Of a stretch of 34,101 nucleotides of DNA, positions 1 through 5,970 are shown piece after piece (position 1 is the first letter of the stretch; each line of letters opens with the position of its first letter). The notes under the pieces are model-generated. The model searched no databases and was not told where the DNA came from. It saw only the letters and a list, made by a program, of their open reading frames with translations. A program made the translations under genes and the position numbers. Source of the stretch: a virus; the IMG/VR virus record IMGVR_UViG_3300032893_000204, positions 1 to 34,101 of that record; one strand, 5' to 3'.

Positions 1-126
1 ATAAGATTACCCCTTAGAATATGTTAGTTGTTGAGGTGCAACGCATATTAATAATCCACGCATCATTAGTAATACGAGGAACTTCAGCAAATTTATATCC
101 TACAGAAGCATTTAATGCTAATGCAC
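1..126. repeat. contig-end direct repeat, left copy
   Basis: These 126 bases recur identically at 33975-34100. The next base differs (c at 127, a at 34101). The left copy holds the 3' end of the capsid gene, and the right copy starts inside the start codon of the next gene, so the two ends join into one continuous operon. A length near a common assembly k-mer suggests a circular assembly overlap rather than a true phage terminal repeat, but the sequence alone cannot decide. Confidence 0.9.
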
Positions 127-623
127 CATCGTATATTGGTGGACGATAAATAAAGTTTGCTGAATAACCATCTTGCTCAATACATGCATATGCTTCTTGA
201 CCAGTACAGAATACGTTATATACATTCTGATTATTCATTGAAGCATTTGCCACAAATGAACCAATACTAGAAAGAAGGAAACGAAGATTTCTCACCGCAC
301 CCCACTCAGAAGGTAATGCATTGGTTGGATATGGATATTGTGCTTTTGGTGTAAATTGTGCAATGTTTTCAAGATCACCAGAAAGTCGCGCATTACACAT
401 TGCAAAATATGCATCACGAACAGGACTTGTACCAAACTTTAAATCACCATCAATATTATCAGTTATTGTATATGCATTATTGTTAAGCAATGATGCAATA
501 ACATTACTAATATCAGCAGCAGTCATTTCTGTTGGATTATCCGCATTGTCACCATTAACACAGTTAATAGCTGCCGCAGTAGCTGCAAGCATATCACGTG
601 TTAATTGATCCTCTGTTTGTCTG
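14..623 (-). CDS. major capsid protein, exon 4 (610 nt)
   Basis: Encodes residues 117-319, starting RQTEDQLTRDMLAATA and ending with a TAA at 16-14. It holds most of the capsid fold, including TGQEAYACIEQDGY. The AAGGGG that follows its stop is the ribosome binding site of the next gene, whose start codon lies across the contig junction. Confidence 0.88.
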
Positions 624-3133
624 CAAACTGTTACTTTTATGACCTATCTCTAGGCGGGGAAATTTCTTCGAATCTCCCTCAGATACTTTCGTTATCTGTT
701 CAGACTTTCGCATACTCTTTTCAGAGTCTCTCTCGTTAAGTCGTTCAGCGTAGCTAATTATTAGCCTTCGCCCTTGTTGCCTTAGCTTTCGCCTTAGGTT
801 TCCAAGTCAATTAGAGAGAGTTTTACTTCCCCCAGTTAGTTAAGGGAAACACCCAGACGGGCAGCAGCTTCGTTAAGAACCATTCTGTTACTTTATGACC
901 TATCGCTAGGCGGGGACTTTCTCAACTTATCCCTCTCTATATTTCTATAGAGTTCAGAGCACCGCATCCTCTTTCGAGGTCTTCTCGCTTGCTACGTTCA
1001 CGCTGCACGCTTTCACTGCTTGCGCCTTGTTGTCTTCAGCTTTACCTGCTAAGAGTTCCAAGTCTATCAGAGAAGATTTATAGACCCCATTATTCACATT
1101 TATCAATTTTCTATACATCATTTCGCGAAAATTAGTTTGCTCTTCAGTCTTTTTATATCGCCCACATTGAGCAACATATCCTTCACAAAACGAAAGTAAA
1201 ATTTCAGCAGCATTTTTCTTATACATCAAATAAGGAAGAATATTTTTTATAACAGAAGAAACATCTTCTTTTGTATAAACACCGAATCTATAATAAAACT
1301 GTTGTTTAAGCTTTAATGCTTTTACCAAAAATATAGATCCATACTTACAATTTCTTTCAATGAAATTTATTGCCCTTGCATTTACTAAACTCAATAATAT
1401 GCATGGCGAATATGTTCCACTTTTTTCTTTTTTTATAGAAAATGATCCATCAGTATCAAGAAGACCTGCAAGATACGGCCAGAATAATTCATTAGAAAAT
1501 TTCTTTTTCGTAACTTTTAATCGTGAAGACATATCACGACTTGCATTTAAAGATTTAATTTTTGTATATATTTTTTCTCTATATATTAAATCTTCATCAG
1601 TGAGTTTTTTGCCTCTCACGAATGGATTTTCTTCTATAAAACTGATCAATTGTTGAGCCTGATCATGTTTATTATGAAGATATTCTGTTATTCCTGTTAA
1701 AAATGGATAGCATAAATTAGATTTTTCCAATTTCCAGCGATATTCTAATTTCTTTTTTTCAAAACCAACTCCATTTTCTTGTGCTATACGATTAACAACA
1801 ATTAAAGATCCACCAAATGAATCTTTTAAAAATGAAGGCAATATAGAATTCGCCTTAGAAAACTGAATCATGGGGAAATACAATGGAGACCTAGCACCTA
1901 CATCATGTTTTTTACATAATGATATGCTTCCGTCCCCGTCTATTAATCCTGCCACGTATGCCATCTTTTCTCTTTCTTCCATTTCTCATTCCCTTAAATA
2001 TTTATACATCTCTATAAATATCTTATAGGAATTTTTTACTGCTGTCAATTGTTATGCTAGTATTGTTTTAGGGTCTTGATTTTGCAAAGTAACTTGTTCG
2101 TTCAGTAGTATATACGTTCCATAGAACTGTATTTTTGCATCTATATCGACAGCTGTTAATACTTGTGCAGGAGGCGTAACACCAGTATTTCCCAACGGAA
2201 CCATTGCTGTCTGTAAAGGATTGTAACGACGCATTCTGAGCGTTGTACCACCATTACGAGGCATAGTTTTATGCATTGCTGCAGTTTTGTGAATCATGTA
2301 CGGCACTGGTACGCTCAAGAGTTTTTGGCTAAAACTCTGTTGACTTTCTTTTACTTTCAAAGGTTAGCCACCTTTTACTGACCATTTCTGGCGGGATCGG
2401 CGCTTCAGCCAATCCTCTTATAGTTTCCTATAAGATAAGACTATCGCTTGCACTCTCGTGCCCCGGGGACTTAGTCGTTGCACCTACTTTATTACCATTC
2501 AACTCACGCATTTTTACATACATGTCTTGTCGGTAATCTAGCTCTGATTGAGTAAGGCCTTTGTATCCAGGATTCTTTTGAGCTTTTAAATATTTAGTAC
2601 ATTCTAATAAAAATATTGCTCTATTTTTTTTAATCCTGAGTTTAGGAATAACTCCTTCCAAAAATGAAATAATTTCATCTTTGTTAGTTAAATACCAATG
2701 ATATATTGGTTTTGAGTTTGGCCTACTTTTTCGAGCGCCATCAATGACCATACGTCCAAATTTCATTTCATTCATTATGTAATCAATGGCTTCATATTCT
2801 ATCATTCCAATTTTTACACAAGGCAAATAAACAATTCCCCAGTTATCAACTCTTTTGGGGAAATTTAATGCACGGTTAGTGCTTCTATTATTTGTTTTTC
2901 TATTGTGTCTTTGAATCATAAAACATCCATCTGCATCCATAATTCCTGCGACATATGACCAATCATGCGTTTGGCTCTGGTTATCTTGCATAATATCCCT
3001 TTCACTGTTGTACTGCATTCAGTATAACATAGATCTAATATTATGTTTAGACTTTCCATGTAATCACCCTAGGTTTTATTCCGGCTCAACCGTGAACCGG
3101 AGCTGGTAAGAGCGACGTGGTTGTTATTGCCAT
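14..3133 (-). CDS. major capsid protein, N4-gp56 family, split by three group I introns
   Basis: Spliced gene: join of 3133-3096, 2343-2070, 880-843 and 623-14 on the minus strand (38+274+38+610 = 960 nt, 319 residues plus TAA). The joined product builds the head shell. N-terminal MAITTTSLLPAPV comes from exon 1, the SFSQKLLSVPVPYMIHKTA and RRYNPL region from exon 2, VLNEAAARLGVSL from exons 3 and 4, and the C-terminal TGQEAYACI and APPIY-like IYRPPIYDGAL motifs from exon 4. This order matches the N4-gp56 capsid family as I know it. Each exon alone is truncated, and only splicing gives one frame. At every junction the 5' exon ends in U and the intron ends in G, as group I splicing requires. 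The start has AGGAT 6 nt upstream. A scaffold-like gene lies upstream and another virion gene downstream. The exon boundaries are inferred, not observed from RNA. Confidence 0.92.
624..842 (-). ncRNA. group I intron 3 in the capsid gene (219 nt, no ORF)
   Basis: Self-splicing RNA of minimal size. Guide GGGGAAG at 832-826 pairs with the exon end UUUCCCU, with a U-G wobble at the splice site (P1). P3 is CUCUCUC near 820-814 with GAGAGAG at 734-728. P7 is GACUU 742-738 with AAGUC 707-703. P8 is ACUCU-GAAA-AGAGU at 727-714. A 3' hairpin CCUA-GAGA-UAGG at 654-643 has a GNRA loop. The intron ends in G at 624. Its core and 3' end closely resemble intron 2 without the endonuclease gene. Confidence 0.88.
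843..880 (-). CDS. major capsid protein, exon 3 (38 nt)
   Basis: Encodes VLNEAAARLGVS plus two bases of the next codon, which the first base of exon 4 completes to Leu. It is stranded between introns 2 and 3 and would be invisible to ordinary gene callers. Its last seven bases UUUCCCU pair with the guide at 832-826. Confidence 0.85.
881..2069 (-). ncRNA. group I intron 2 in the capsid gene (1189 nt) with an endonuclease ORF
   Basis: The 5' exon ends AGACCCU. The complementary guide GGGGUCU is at 1088-1082, about 980 nt into the intron, so the endonuclease gene sits in the P1 loop. P3 is CUUCUC 1075-1070 with GAGAAG 986-981, different bases from intron 3 but still paired. P8 is CCUC-GAAA-GAGG at 979-968. 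The 3' hairpin is CCUA-GCGA-UAGG at 910-899. The intron ends in G at 881. The elements that intron 3 shows in 219 nt appear here in the same order. Confidence 0.87.
954..1982 (-). CDS. LAGLIDADG homing endonuclease, two-motif, in intron 2
   Basis: A 342-residue protein with two LAGLIDADG motifs: YVAGLIDGDG at residues 9-18 and YLAGLLDTDG at 170-179. Each keeps the acidic residue that binds the catalytic metal. Two-motif enzymes of this family act as monomers on long, near-palindromic sites in intronless alleles, here presumably the capsid gene junction of exons 2 and 3. The start has AAGGGA 8 nt upstream. From about residue 298 to the end the codons coincide with the guide, P3, P7 and P8 of the ribozyme, so the Lys/Ala-rich tail (LLAGKAEDNKAQ onward) is probably dictated by RNA structure rather than enzyme function. 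The function is inferred from family; activity cannot be judged. Confidence 0.9.
   Translation of the reverse strand: MEEREKMAYVAGLIDGDGSISLCKKHDVGARSPLYFPMIQFSKANSILPSFLKDSFGGSLIVVNRIAQENGVGFEKKKLEYRWKLEKSNLCYPFLTGITEYLHNKHDQAQQLISFIEENPFVRGKKLTDEDLIYREKIYTKIKSLNASRDMSSRLKVTKKKFSNELFWPYLAGLLDTDGSFSIKKEKSGTYSPCILLSLVNARAINFIERNCKYGSIFLVKALKLKQQFYYRFGVYTKEDVSSVIKNILPYLMYKKNAAEILLSFCEGYVAQCGRYKKTEEQTNFREMMYRKLINVNNGVYKSSLIDLELLAGKAEDNKAQAVKACSVNVASEKTSKEDAVL
2070..2343 (-). CDS. major capsid protein, exon 2 (274 nt)
   Basis: Encodes residues 13-104, the conserved N-terminal arm and first core strands (SFSQKLLSVP, RRYNPLQTAMVPLG, VDIDAKIQFYGTYI, ending in QNQDP). A stand-alone reading would give a 102-residue protein with a spurious start inside intron 1 and a tail inside intron 2. 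It ends in CCU, and the guide for this junction lies at 1088-1082. Confidence 0.88.
2344..3095 (-). ncRNA. group I intron 1 in the capsid gene (752 nt) with an endonuclease ORF
   Basis: Exon 1 ends UCCGGU. The guide GCCGGA lies at 3085-3080, eleven bases into the intron, giving P1 with a U-G wobble. P7 is GACUA 2476-2472 with UAGUC 2443-2439. A P9-like hairpin CUUAUAG-GAAA-CUAUAAG and a second hairpin GGAUUGGC with GCCGAUCC follow. The conserved 3' hairpin CCA-GAAA-UGG is at 2391-2382. The intron ends in G at 2344. The shared CCCGCC...GGUCA...UAAAAG block ties it to introns 2 and 3, although it is more distant. Confidence 0.85.
2428..2991 (-). CDS. LAGLIDADG homing endonuclease, one-motif, in intron 1
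   Basis: A 187-residue protein with a single motif VAGIMDADG at residues 14-22, so it should work as a homodimer. Asp19 and Asp21 are in the catalytic position. I start at 2991 because AAAGGG sits 5 to 6 nt upstream; an upstream in-frame ATG at 3018 lacks a ribosome binding site. Later family features include a basic RIKKNRAIFLLE helix and the LDYRQDMYVKM segment. The last codons (DSLIL then TAG) run through P7 of the ribozyme, so the frame overlaps the catalytic core. It is unlike the intron 2 enzyme in length and sequence, which suggests separate invasions. Confidence 0.88.
   Translation of the reverse strand: MQDNQSQTHDWSYVAGIMDADGCFMIQRHNRKTNNRSTNRALNFPKRVDNWGIVYLPCVKIGMIEYEAIDYIMNEMKFGRMVIDGARKSRPNSKPIYHWYLTNKDEIISFLEGVIPKLRIKKNRAIFLLECTKYLKAQKNPGYKGLTQSELDYRQDMYVKMRELNGNKVGATTKSPGHESASDSLIL
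3096..3133 (-). CDS. major capsid protein, exon 1 (38 nt)
   Basis: Encodes the first 12 residues (MAITTTSLLPAP) plus two bases of codon 13. Unspliced translation hits a stop three codons past the exon end. The last exon base is a U that would form the U-G wobble of P1 with the intron guide at 3085-3080. Confidence 0.85.
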
Positions 3134-3193
3134 ATCTATCCTATAAATAATAATGTTGACACTACTTTTATAGTCTGACGAGGACTAGATTAC

Positions 3194-3301
3194 GTCATCG
3201 AGGTGACGAGTCTCGGTACAGTCGACGAGGTGACGAATCTCGGTACAGTCGGTGAGGTGACGAATCTCGGTACAGTCGGTGAGGTGACGAGTCTCAATAC
3301 A
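3194..3301 (-). repeat. four 27-bp tandem repeats in the capsid gene leader
   Basis: Four adjoining units start at 3194, 3221, 3248 and 3275 with constant 27-base length and a few substitutions. They share the core GAGGTGACGA and lie between the predicted capsid promoter and the capsid start. On the minus strand they read through as a 38-codon ORF (3306-3190) of four 9-residue repeats, pattern x-T-V-x-R-x-V-T-S. Its ATG is about where transcription should begin, with no ribosome binding site. The unit differences are mostly amino-acid changing, so a protein-coding role is doubtful. A binding or RNA-structure role in the 5' leader is equally possible. Confidence 0.85.
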
Positions 3302-3311
3302 GTCATAAATC

Positions 3312-3340
3312 TTTATAACAGATGCAGAAGTCAGATGCAA
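3312..3340 (-). promoter_or_regulatory. candidate promoter for the capsid gene
   Basis: TTGCAT at 3340-3335, a 17-base spacer, then TATAAA at 3317-3312 on the minus strand. It lies just downstream of the scaffold gene and a strong hairpin, and about 170 bases ahead of the capsid start. It would let capsid protein be made in excess of the upstream proteins. Confidence 0.5.
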
Positions 3341-3382
3341 ATAAATCAAAATAAGATAATGCACAAAGGTGAAATTTAATAT

Positions 3383-3414
3383 CCCCCCGGAAAAGAGGGT
3401 GCTATTCCGGGAGA
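3383..3414 (-). terminator. strong hairpin between scaffold and capsid genes
   Basis: A 10-bp stem (3414-3405 with 3392-3383, core CCCGGAA/TTCCGGG, two G-U pairs) and a 12-base loop. It follows the scaffold stop by about 30 bases. The minus-strand 3' flank is AT-rich but not a clean U-run, so it may be a leaky terminator or a processing site. Confidence 0.5.
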
Positions 3415-3443
3415 CTTTGAAAAGGAGAGAAATGAAGCCTATA

Positions 3444-4160
3444 TTACCAGTTATTTTTCGCTTCCATCATTTCGCGATATAACTGAGCTTTGCGTTCAGG
3501 AGTAAGTACACCATTGGCCCACTCATTTGCTTTGTTTAACGGCGTTTCTCCTTGTTGTGGAGAGACAGAATTAGTTGCTCGTGGCTTTGAAGCATTACGT
3601 TGAAGTAAAGATTTTTCGTATTCTGATTGCGGATTATGCGGCTTTGCTATACCAAAGCGTTTAATAATATTGTATGTAGATACTGCTTTATTATATAAAT
3701 CTGGCGTTGCATGTAGCGACTGTGCTATCTCTGGATATGCATTCTTTAAATTTTCAATCGTTTCTGGTGTTACTACACTGTCAAAATCAGTAAATTGGGA
3801 ACGAATTCGTGATTCAATAGTGTACTGCTCATACTGTTTTAACTGATTTTTAATATCATTAAATTTTTTATCTACGTAACGTTTTTCCGTAAGATCATCG
3901 GGGGCAAGATTCTGATCTTCATCAACTGGCATTTGATGTTGTTGTTGCATTTGAACTTGTTGTATATAGCGTAAAGCTTCATCACGTTCACGCTCAGCTC
4001 TTTCAGCCTTATCCCTTAAAGCTAAAAAGTTGCGATCTCTAATATCTTGTTCATACTGTTCTTGAGACTGAATCGGTGTTTCTTCAGATTGTGGCTGCGA
4101 GGTTTCAGTTTGCTCATGAATCATTTCTGTCTCATGCTGTTGCATGTTCATTTCTTCCAT
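3444..4160 (-). CDS. scaffold-like protein
   Basis: 238 residues, acidic and Gln-rich. An N-terminal disordered stretch (MEEMNMQQHETEMIHEQTE, many E/Q) is followed by a coiled coil around residues 42-75 (ALRDKAERAERERDEALRYI), a middle helical region and a basic C-terminal tail (PERKAQLYREMMEAKNN). Such proteins direct procapsid assembly, and the positively charged tail usually contacts the coat protein. The gene sits directly upstream of the capsid gene, the normal place for a scaffold. An AAGGAG ribosome binding site is 5 nt before the ATG. Assignment rests on composition and position, as scaffolds are poorly conserved. Confidence 0.75.
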   Translation of the reverse strand: MEEMNMQQHETEMIHEQTETSQPQSEETPIQSQEQYEQDIRDRNFLALRDKAERAERERDEALRYIQQVQMQQQHQMPVDEDQNLAPDDLTEKRYVDKKFNDIKNQLKQYEQYTIESRIRSQFTDFDSVVTPETIENLKNAYPEIAQSLHATPDLYNKAVSTYNIIKRFGIAKPHNPQSEYEKSLLQRNASKPRATNSVSPQQGETPLNKANEWANGVLTPERKAQLYREMMEAKNNW

Positions 4161-4170
4161 TCTTTCTCCT

Positions 4171-4707
4171 TTAAGATGAAACTATTACTAACGATTGATT
4201 ATGTTCATTGTTTAACTTTTTTGTTTTAGCTAATAATGTTCCATCATAAAAATCAAGAACATATTGCAAGAGCTCTTTATATTCCGGATCAAGCATGAGA
4301 GCATTTTCATACATATCTTGACAGGAATTCTTATCGGGAATCGTCCATAGAAATTCTATTTTTCCTGTTTTTTTCTCGATTCTATAGACAGTTTGATCAT
4401 AATCAGGAGTCGGACAGCTAATGCGATCAATAAAATAAGCACGAATAACATTAGGAAACAACCTAAATCGTTGATTGAGAACCACTATATAAAAATCAGT
4501 AAAATATTTAGAATGTGCACGTTCTAGCGCAGCAAGAAACTCTTTTTCAAATGTTTTATATTGCATTTCTTGCTGCAACTCTATTGGATCATCAGTTTCG
4601 GGTTCTTTTGCAAGCAGTTCTTGTGATAGTTCCCCAATATTTTTTCGTTCAATTTCACCCTTTGTACGAAACCATGCTTCTGGGCTTTTTTTCTCTACCT
4701 TTTCCAT
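4171..4707 (-). CDS. hypothetical protein in the head gene block
   Basis: 178 residues. It starts MEKVEKKSPEAWFRTKGEIE after GAGGT, two bases beyond the previous gene's stop. The N-terminal half is helical and charged. The middle (YFTDFYIVVLNQRFRLFPNVI) looks like a folded alpha/beta segment, and the C-terminus is rich in Lys and Asn. There are no signal peptide, membrane segment or metal motif. Its place between small basic proteins and the scaffold suggests a minor virion or assembly protein. I do not recognise the family. Confidence 0.75.
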   Translation of the reverse strand: MEKVEKKSPEAWFRTKGEIERKNIGELSQELLAKEPETDDPIELQQEMQYKTFEKEFLAALERAHSKYFTDFYIVVLNQRFRLFPNVIRAYFIDRISCPTPDYDQTVYRIEKKTGKIEFLWTIPDKNSCQDMYENALMLDPEYKELLQYVLDFYDGTLLAKTKKLNNEHNQSLVIVSS

Positions 4708-4708
4708 A

Positions 4709-5086
4709 CTACCTCTTATTCTTCTTAGAACGCTTTGATTCCGAAATTGCTATCGCAATAGCTTGTTTAGGGTTAGTTACAATTGGTCCCTTTTTTGAAC
4801 CAGAGTGCAACTTCCCAGCTTTAAATTCTTCCATAACAATTTTTACTTTATTTTGCTTGCCAGCTTTTGATTTTGGCTTAGGATCTTTGTGATGTTTTGG
4901 TTGTTTTTCAGAGTGTTTTTTACCGTGTTTTGGTTGATCATCAAGACGTTTTAATAATGATTTATCACGAGAAATTTCTTCTTTAAAATCCTTAACATCT
5001 TCCTTAACATGTCGTGCAATCTCTTTTTTAAGGGAACTTTTTTTAGCTTTTTGAGAATCTTTTCGATGGTGCAGTTTTTTTTTCAT
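4709..5086 (-). CDS. small very basic protein with DUF6496-like C-terminus
   Basis: About 125 residues, extremely Lys-rich. The C-terminal 40 residues (VMEEFKAGKLHSGSKKG, then NPKQAIAIAISESKRS) match the short phage domain I know as DUF6496, of unknown function. The middle is low-complexity Lys/His/Pro (QPKHGKKHSEKQPKHHKD) and probably disordered. I place the start at 5086; an in-frame ATG at 5107 would overlap the previous gene by 20 bases, and neither has a strong ribosome binding site. The charge suggests DNA or RNA contact, perhaps inside the head. That role is inference. Confidence 0.75.
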   Translation of the reverse strand: MKKKLHHRKDSQKAKKSSLKKEIARHVKEDVKDFKEEISRDKSLLKRLDDQPKHGKKHSEKQPKHHKDPKPKSKAGKQNKVKIVMEEFKAGKLHSGSKKGPIVTNPKQAIAIAISESKRSKKNKR

Positions 5087-5087
5087 C

Positions 5088-5402
5088 TTAATAATCCCAT
5101 GTAACATATTTGAAATTCATGCCATGCTCTTCATAAAGAACTTTTGCTGCATCAAGAATTGAACATCCTCTTTTTTTTGCTTCAAAAGAAATAGTATCTC
5201 CATTTATAAAACATTTATTACAATGATAAATACCTTTTTCAGGATTGATAGTAATTATCCCCACCTCTTTTGAATCATTAGGAATACAAAAAGTACAGAG
5301 TCCTTTATAATAAGATGTTGATCCATCATATTCAAGTGGAATATATTTTTCTATCTGTTTTACAATTGATACACGATGTTTTACTTGATTAAAAATATTC
5401 AC
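5088..5402 (-). CDS. stand-alone DnaG-type (CHC2-like) zinc-binding domain
   Basis: 104 residues matching the N-terminal zinc domain of bacterial primase: a VSIVKQIEKYIPL helix and strand, C36-x2-C39, a loop, IYHC61-x2-C64, then a FINGDTISF turn like the GGDVIKF of DnaG and a helix SILDAAKVL. In primase the second ligand is His; here it is Cys39. No RNA polymerase or helicase domain follows. The start is GTG, overlapping the previous stop in GTGA, which indicates translational coupling. In DnaG this domain reads the template for priming. Here it sits among head genes, so it may be a reused zinc module or a priming accessory. Confidence 0.8.
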   Translation of the reverse strand: MNIFNQVKHRVSIVKQIEKYIPLEYDGSTSYYKGLCTFCIPNDSKEVGIITINPEKGIYHCNKCFINGDTISFEAKKRGCSILDAAKVLYEEHGMNFKYVTWDY

Positions 5403-5752
5403 ACTTTACCTTCACGTTTCATCTTACGTTTTTTGAGTTCAGGAAACTTACGATATACAGCCCTTTTTATCCCCTCTGGATCTGGAGCAAGGTGGCTCCT
5501 TGCTAAAGCATTACGAGCATGTGCAAGATCGTTGATAGGAAAACTGTACTTTGAAGCACCACCAGCTTTACCAGCAAAGTCTTTAGGCTTAACGTTTTTA
5601 TATTTGCCTGCTGAAGAGCTTCCTGGCTTTTCGCGCATTTTTTCTTCAACACCACGTTTTACTTTAACGCCTTTTGCAACAGTAATCTTTTTTTCTTTTT
5701 TTACTGGCTCATGCTTTTTTTTAGGCTTCACTACTACTCTTACTTTTGCCAT
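5399..5752 (-). CDS. small basic protein with a conserved C-terminal motif
   Basis: 117 residues. The N-terminal 60 are Lys/Val-rich and low complexity (KPKKKHEPVKKEKKITV). The rest reads DFAGKAGGASKYSFPIND, then ARNALARSHLAPDP and a terminal Lys/Arg tail. The SFPI...AR.ALARSH pattern recurs in short phage proteins and resembles DUF6582 from memory; function is unknown. GAGGAAAG lies 2 nt before the ATG. It ends in a coupled GTGA with the zinc-domain gene. It is probably a nucleic-acid-associated or internal virion protein. Confidence 0.75.
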   Translation of the reverse strand: MAKVRVVVKPKKKHEPVKKEKKITVAKGVKVKRGVEEKMREKPGSSSAGKYKNVKPKDFAGKAGGASKYSFPINDLAHARNALARSHLAPDPEGIKRAVYRKFPELKKRKMKREGKV

Positions 5753-5761
5753 TACTTTCCT

Positions 5762-5800
5762 CTTTAAAAATAAGGGAGATGGTCGGTATGCATCTCCCTT
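5762..5800 (-). terminator. rho-independent terminator in the head gene block
   Basis: Stem AAGGGAGATG/CATCTCCCTT (5800-5791 with 5781-5772) with a 9-base loop, followed on the minus strand by ATTTTTAAAG. It sits 11 bases past the 50-residue gene and ends about 10 bases before the next ATG, so it likely lowers rather than abolishes downstream transcription. Confidence 0.7.
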
Positions 5801-5810
5801 TGATAGTGAA

Positions 5811-5963
5811 TTAACGTGCTCGACGTTCTTCTTCTTTTAAAAGCTGTTTAGTCAATCGCTTATGCTCTTCTTGCGCTTTTTTAGATTCCTTTGTTTGTGG
5901 GATACCTAAAAGAACAATAGCAATCTTCTTAGCTTTCTTGGAAGTTCTTAACATGGTAGGCAT
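5811..5963 (-). CDS. small basic helical protein (50 residues)
   Basis: Start ATG at 5963-5961 with AGGAT 6 nt upstream, TAA at 5813-5811. It begins MPTMLRTSKKAKKIAIVLLG and continues as a Lys/Glu/Arg-rich helix (SKKAQEEHKRLTKQLLKEEE). It falls exactly into the gap between the His-rich gene (stop at 5971) and the terminator, in line with its neighbours. No family recognised. Confidence 0.65.
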   Translation of the reverse strand: MPTMLRTSKKAKKIAIVLLGIPQTKESKKAQEEHKRLTKQLLKEEERRAR

Positions 5964-5970
5964 ACTAATC

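Noticed and set aside
14-592. Stand-alone 192-residue capsid-like protein starting at an internal Met
   Set aside because: The sequence upstream (RQTEDQLTRD) continues the capsid reading frame back to a group I splice site at 623, so this is exon 4 and not a separate gene.
1360-1656. Plus-strand 98-residue ORF inside intron 2
   Set aside because: Antisense to the LAGLIDADG gene, with no ribosome binding site and no recognisable domain.
2052-2360. Stand-alone 102-residue hypothetical protein
   Set aside because: Its core is exon 2 of the capsid gene. The first few codons and the last few (KTILA) are intron sequence, with no ribosome binding site.
3194-3301. Possible CRISPR array
   Set aside because: The 27-bp units adjoin directly with no spacers, and no cas genes are present.
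5376-5840. Plus-strand 154-residue hydrophobic ORF
   Set aside because: Antisense to a Lys-rich gene, where AAA/AAG codons reversed give Phe/Leu runs. No ribosome binding site, and it conflicts with well-supported minus-strand genes.
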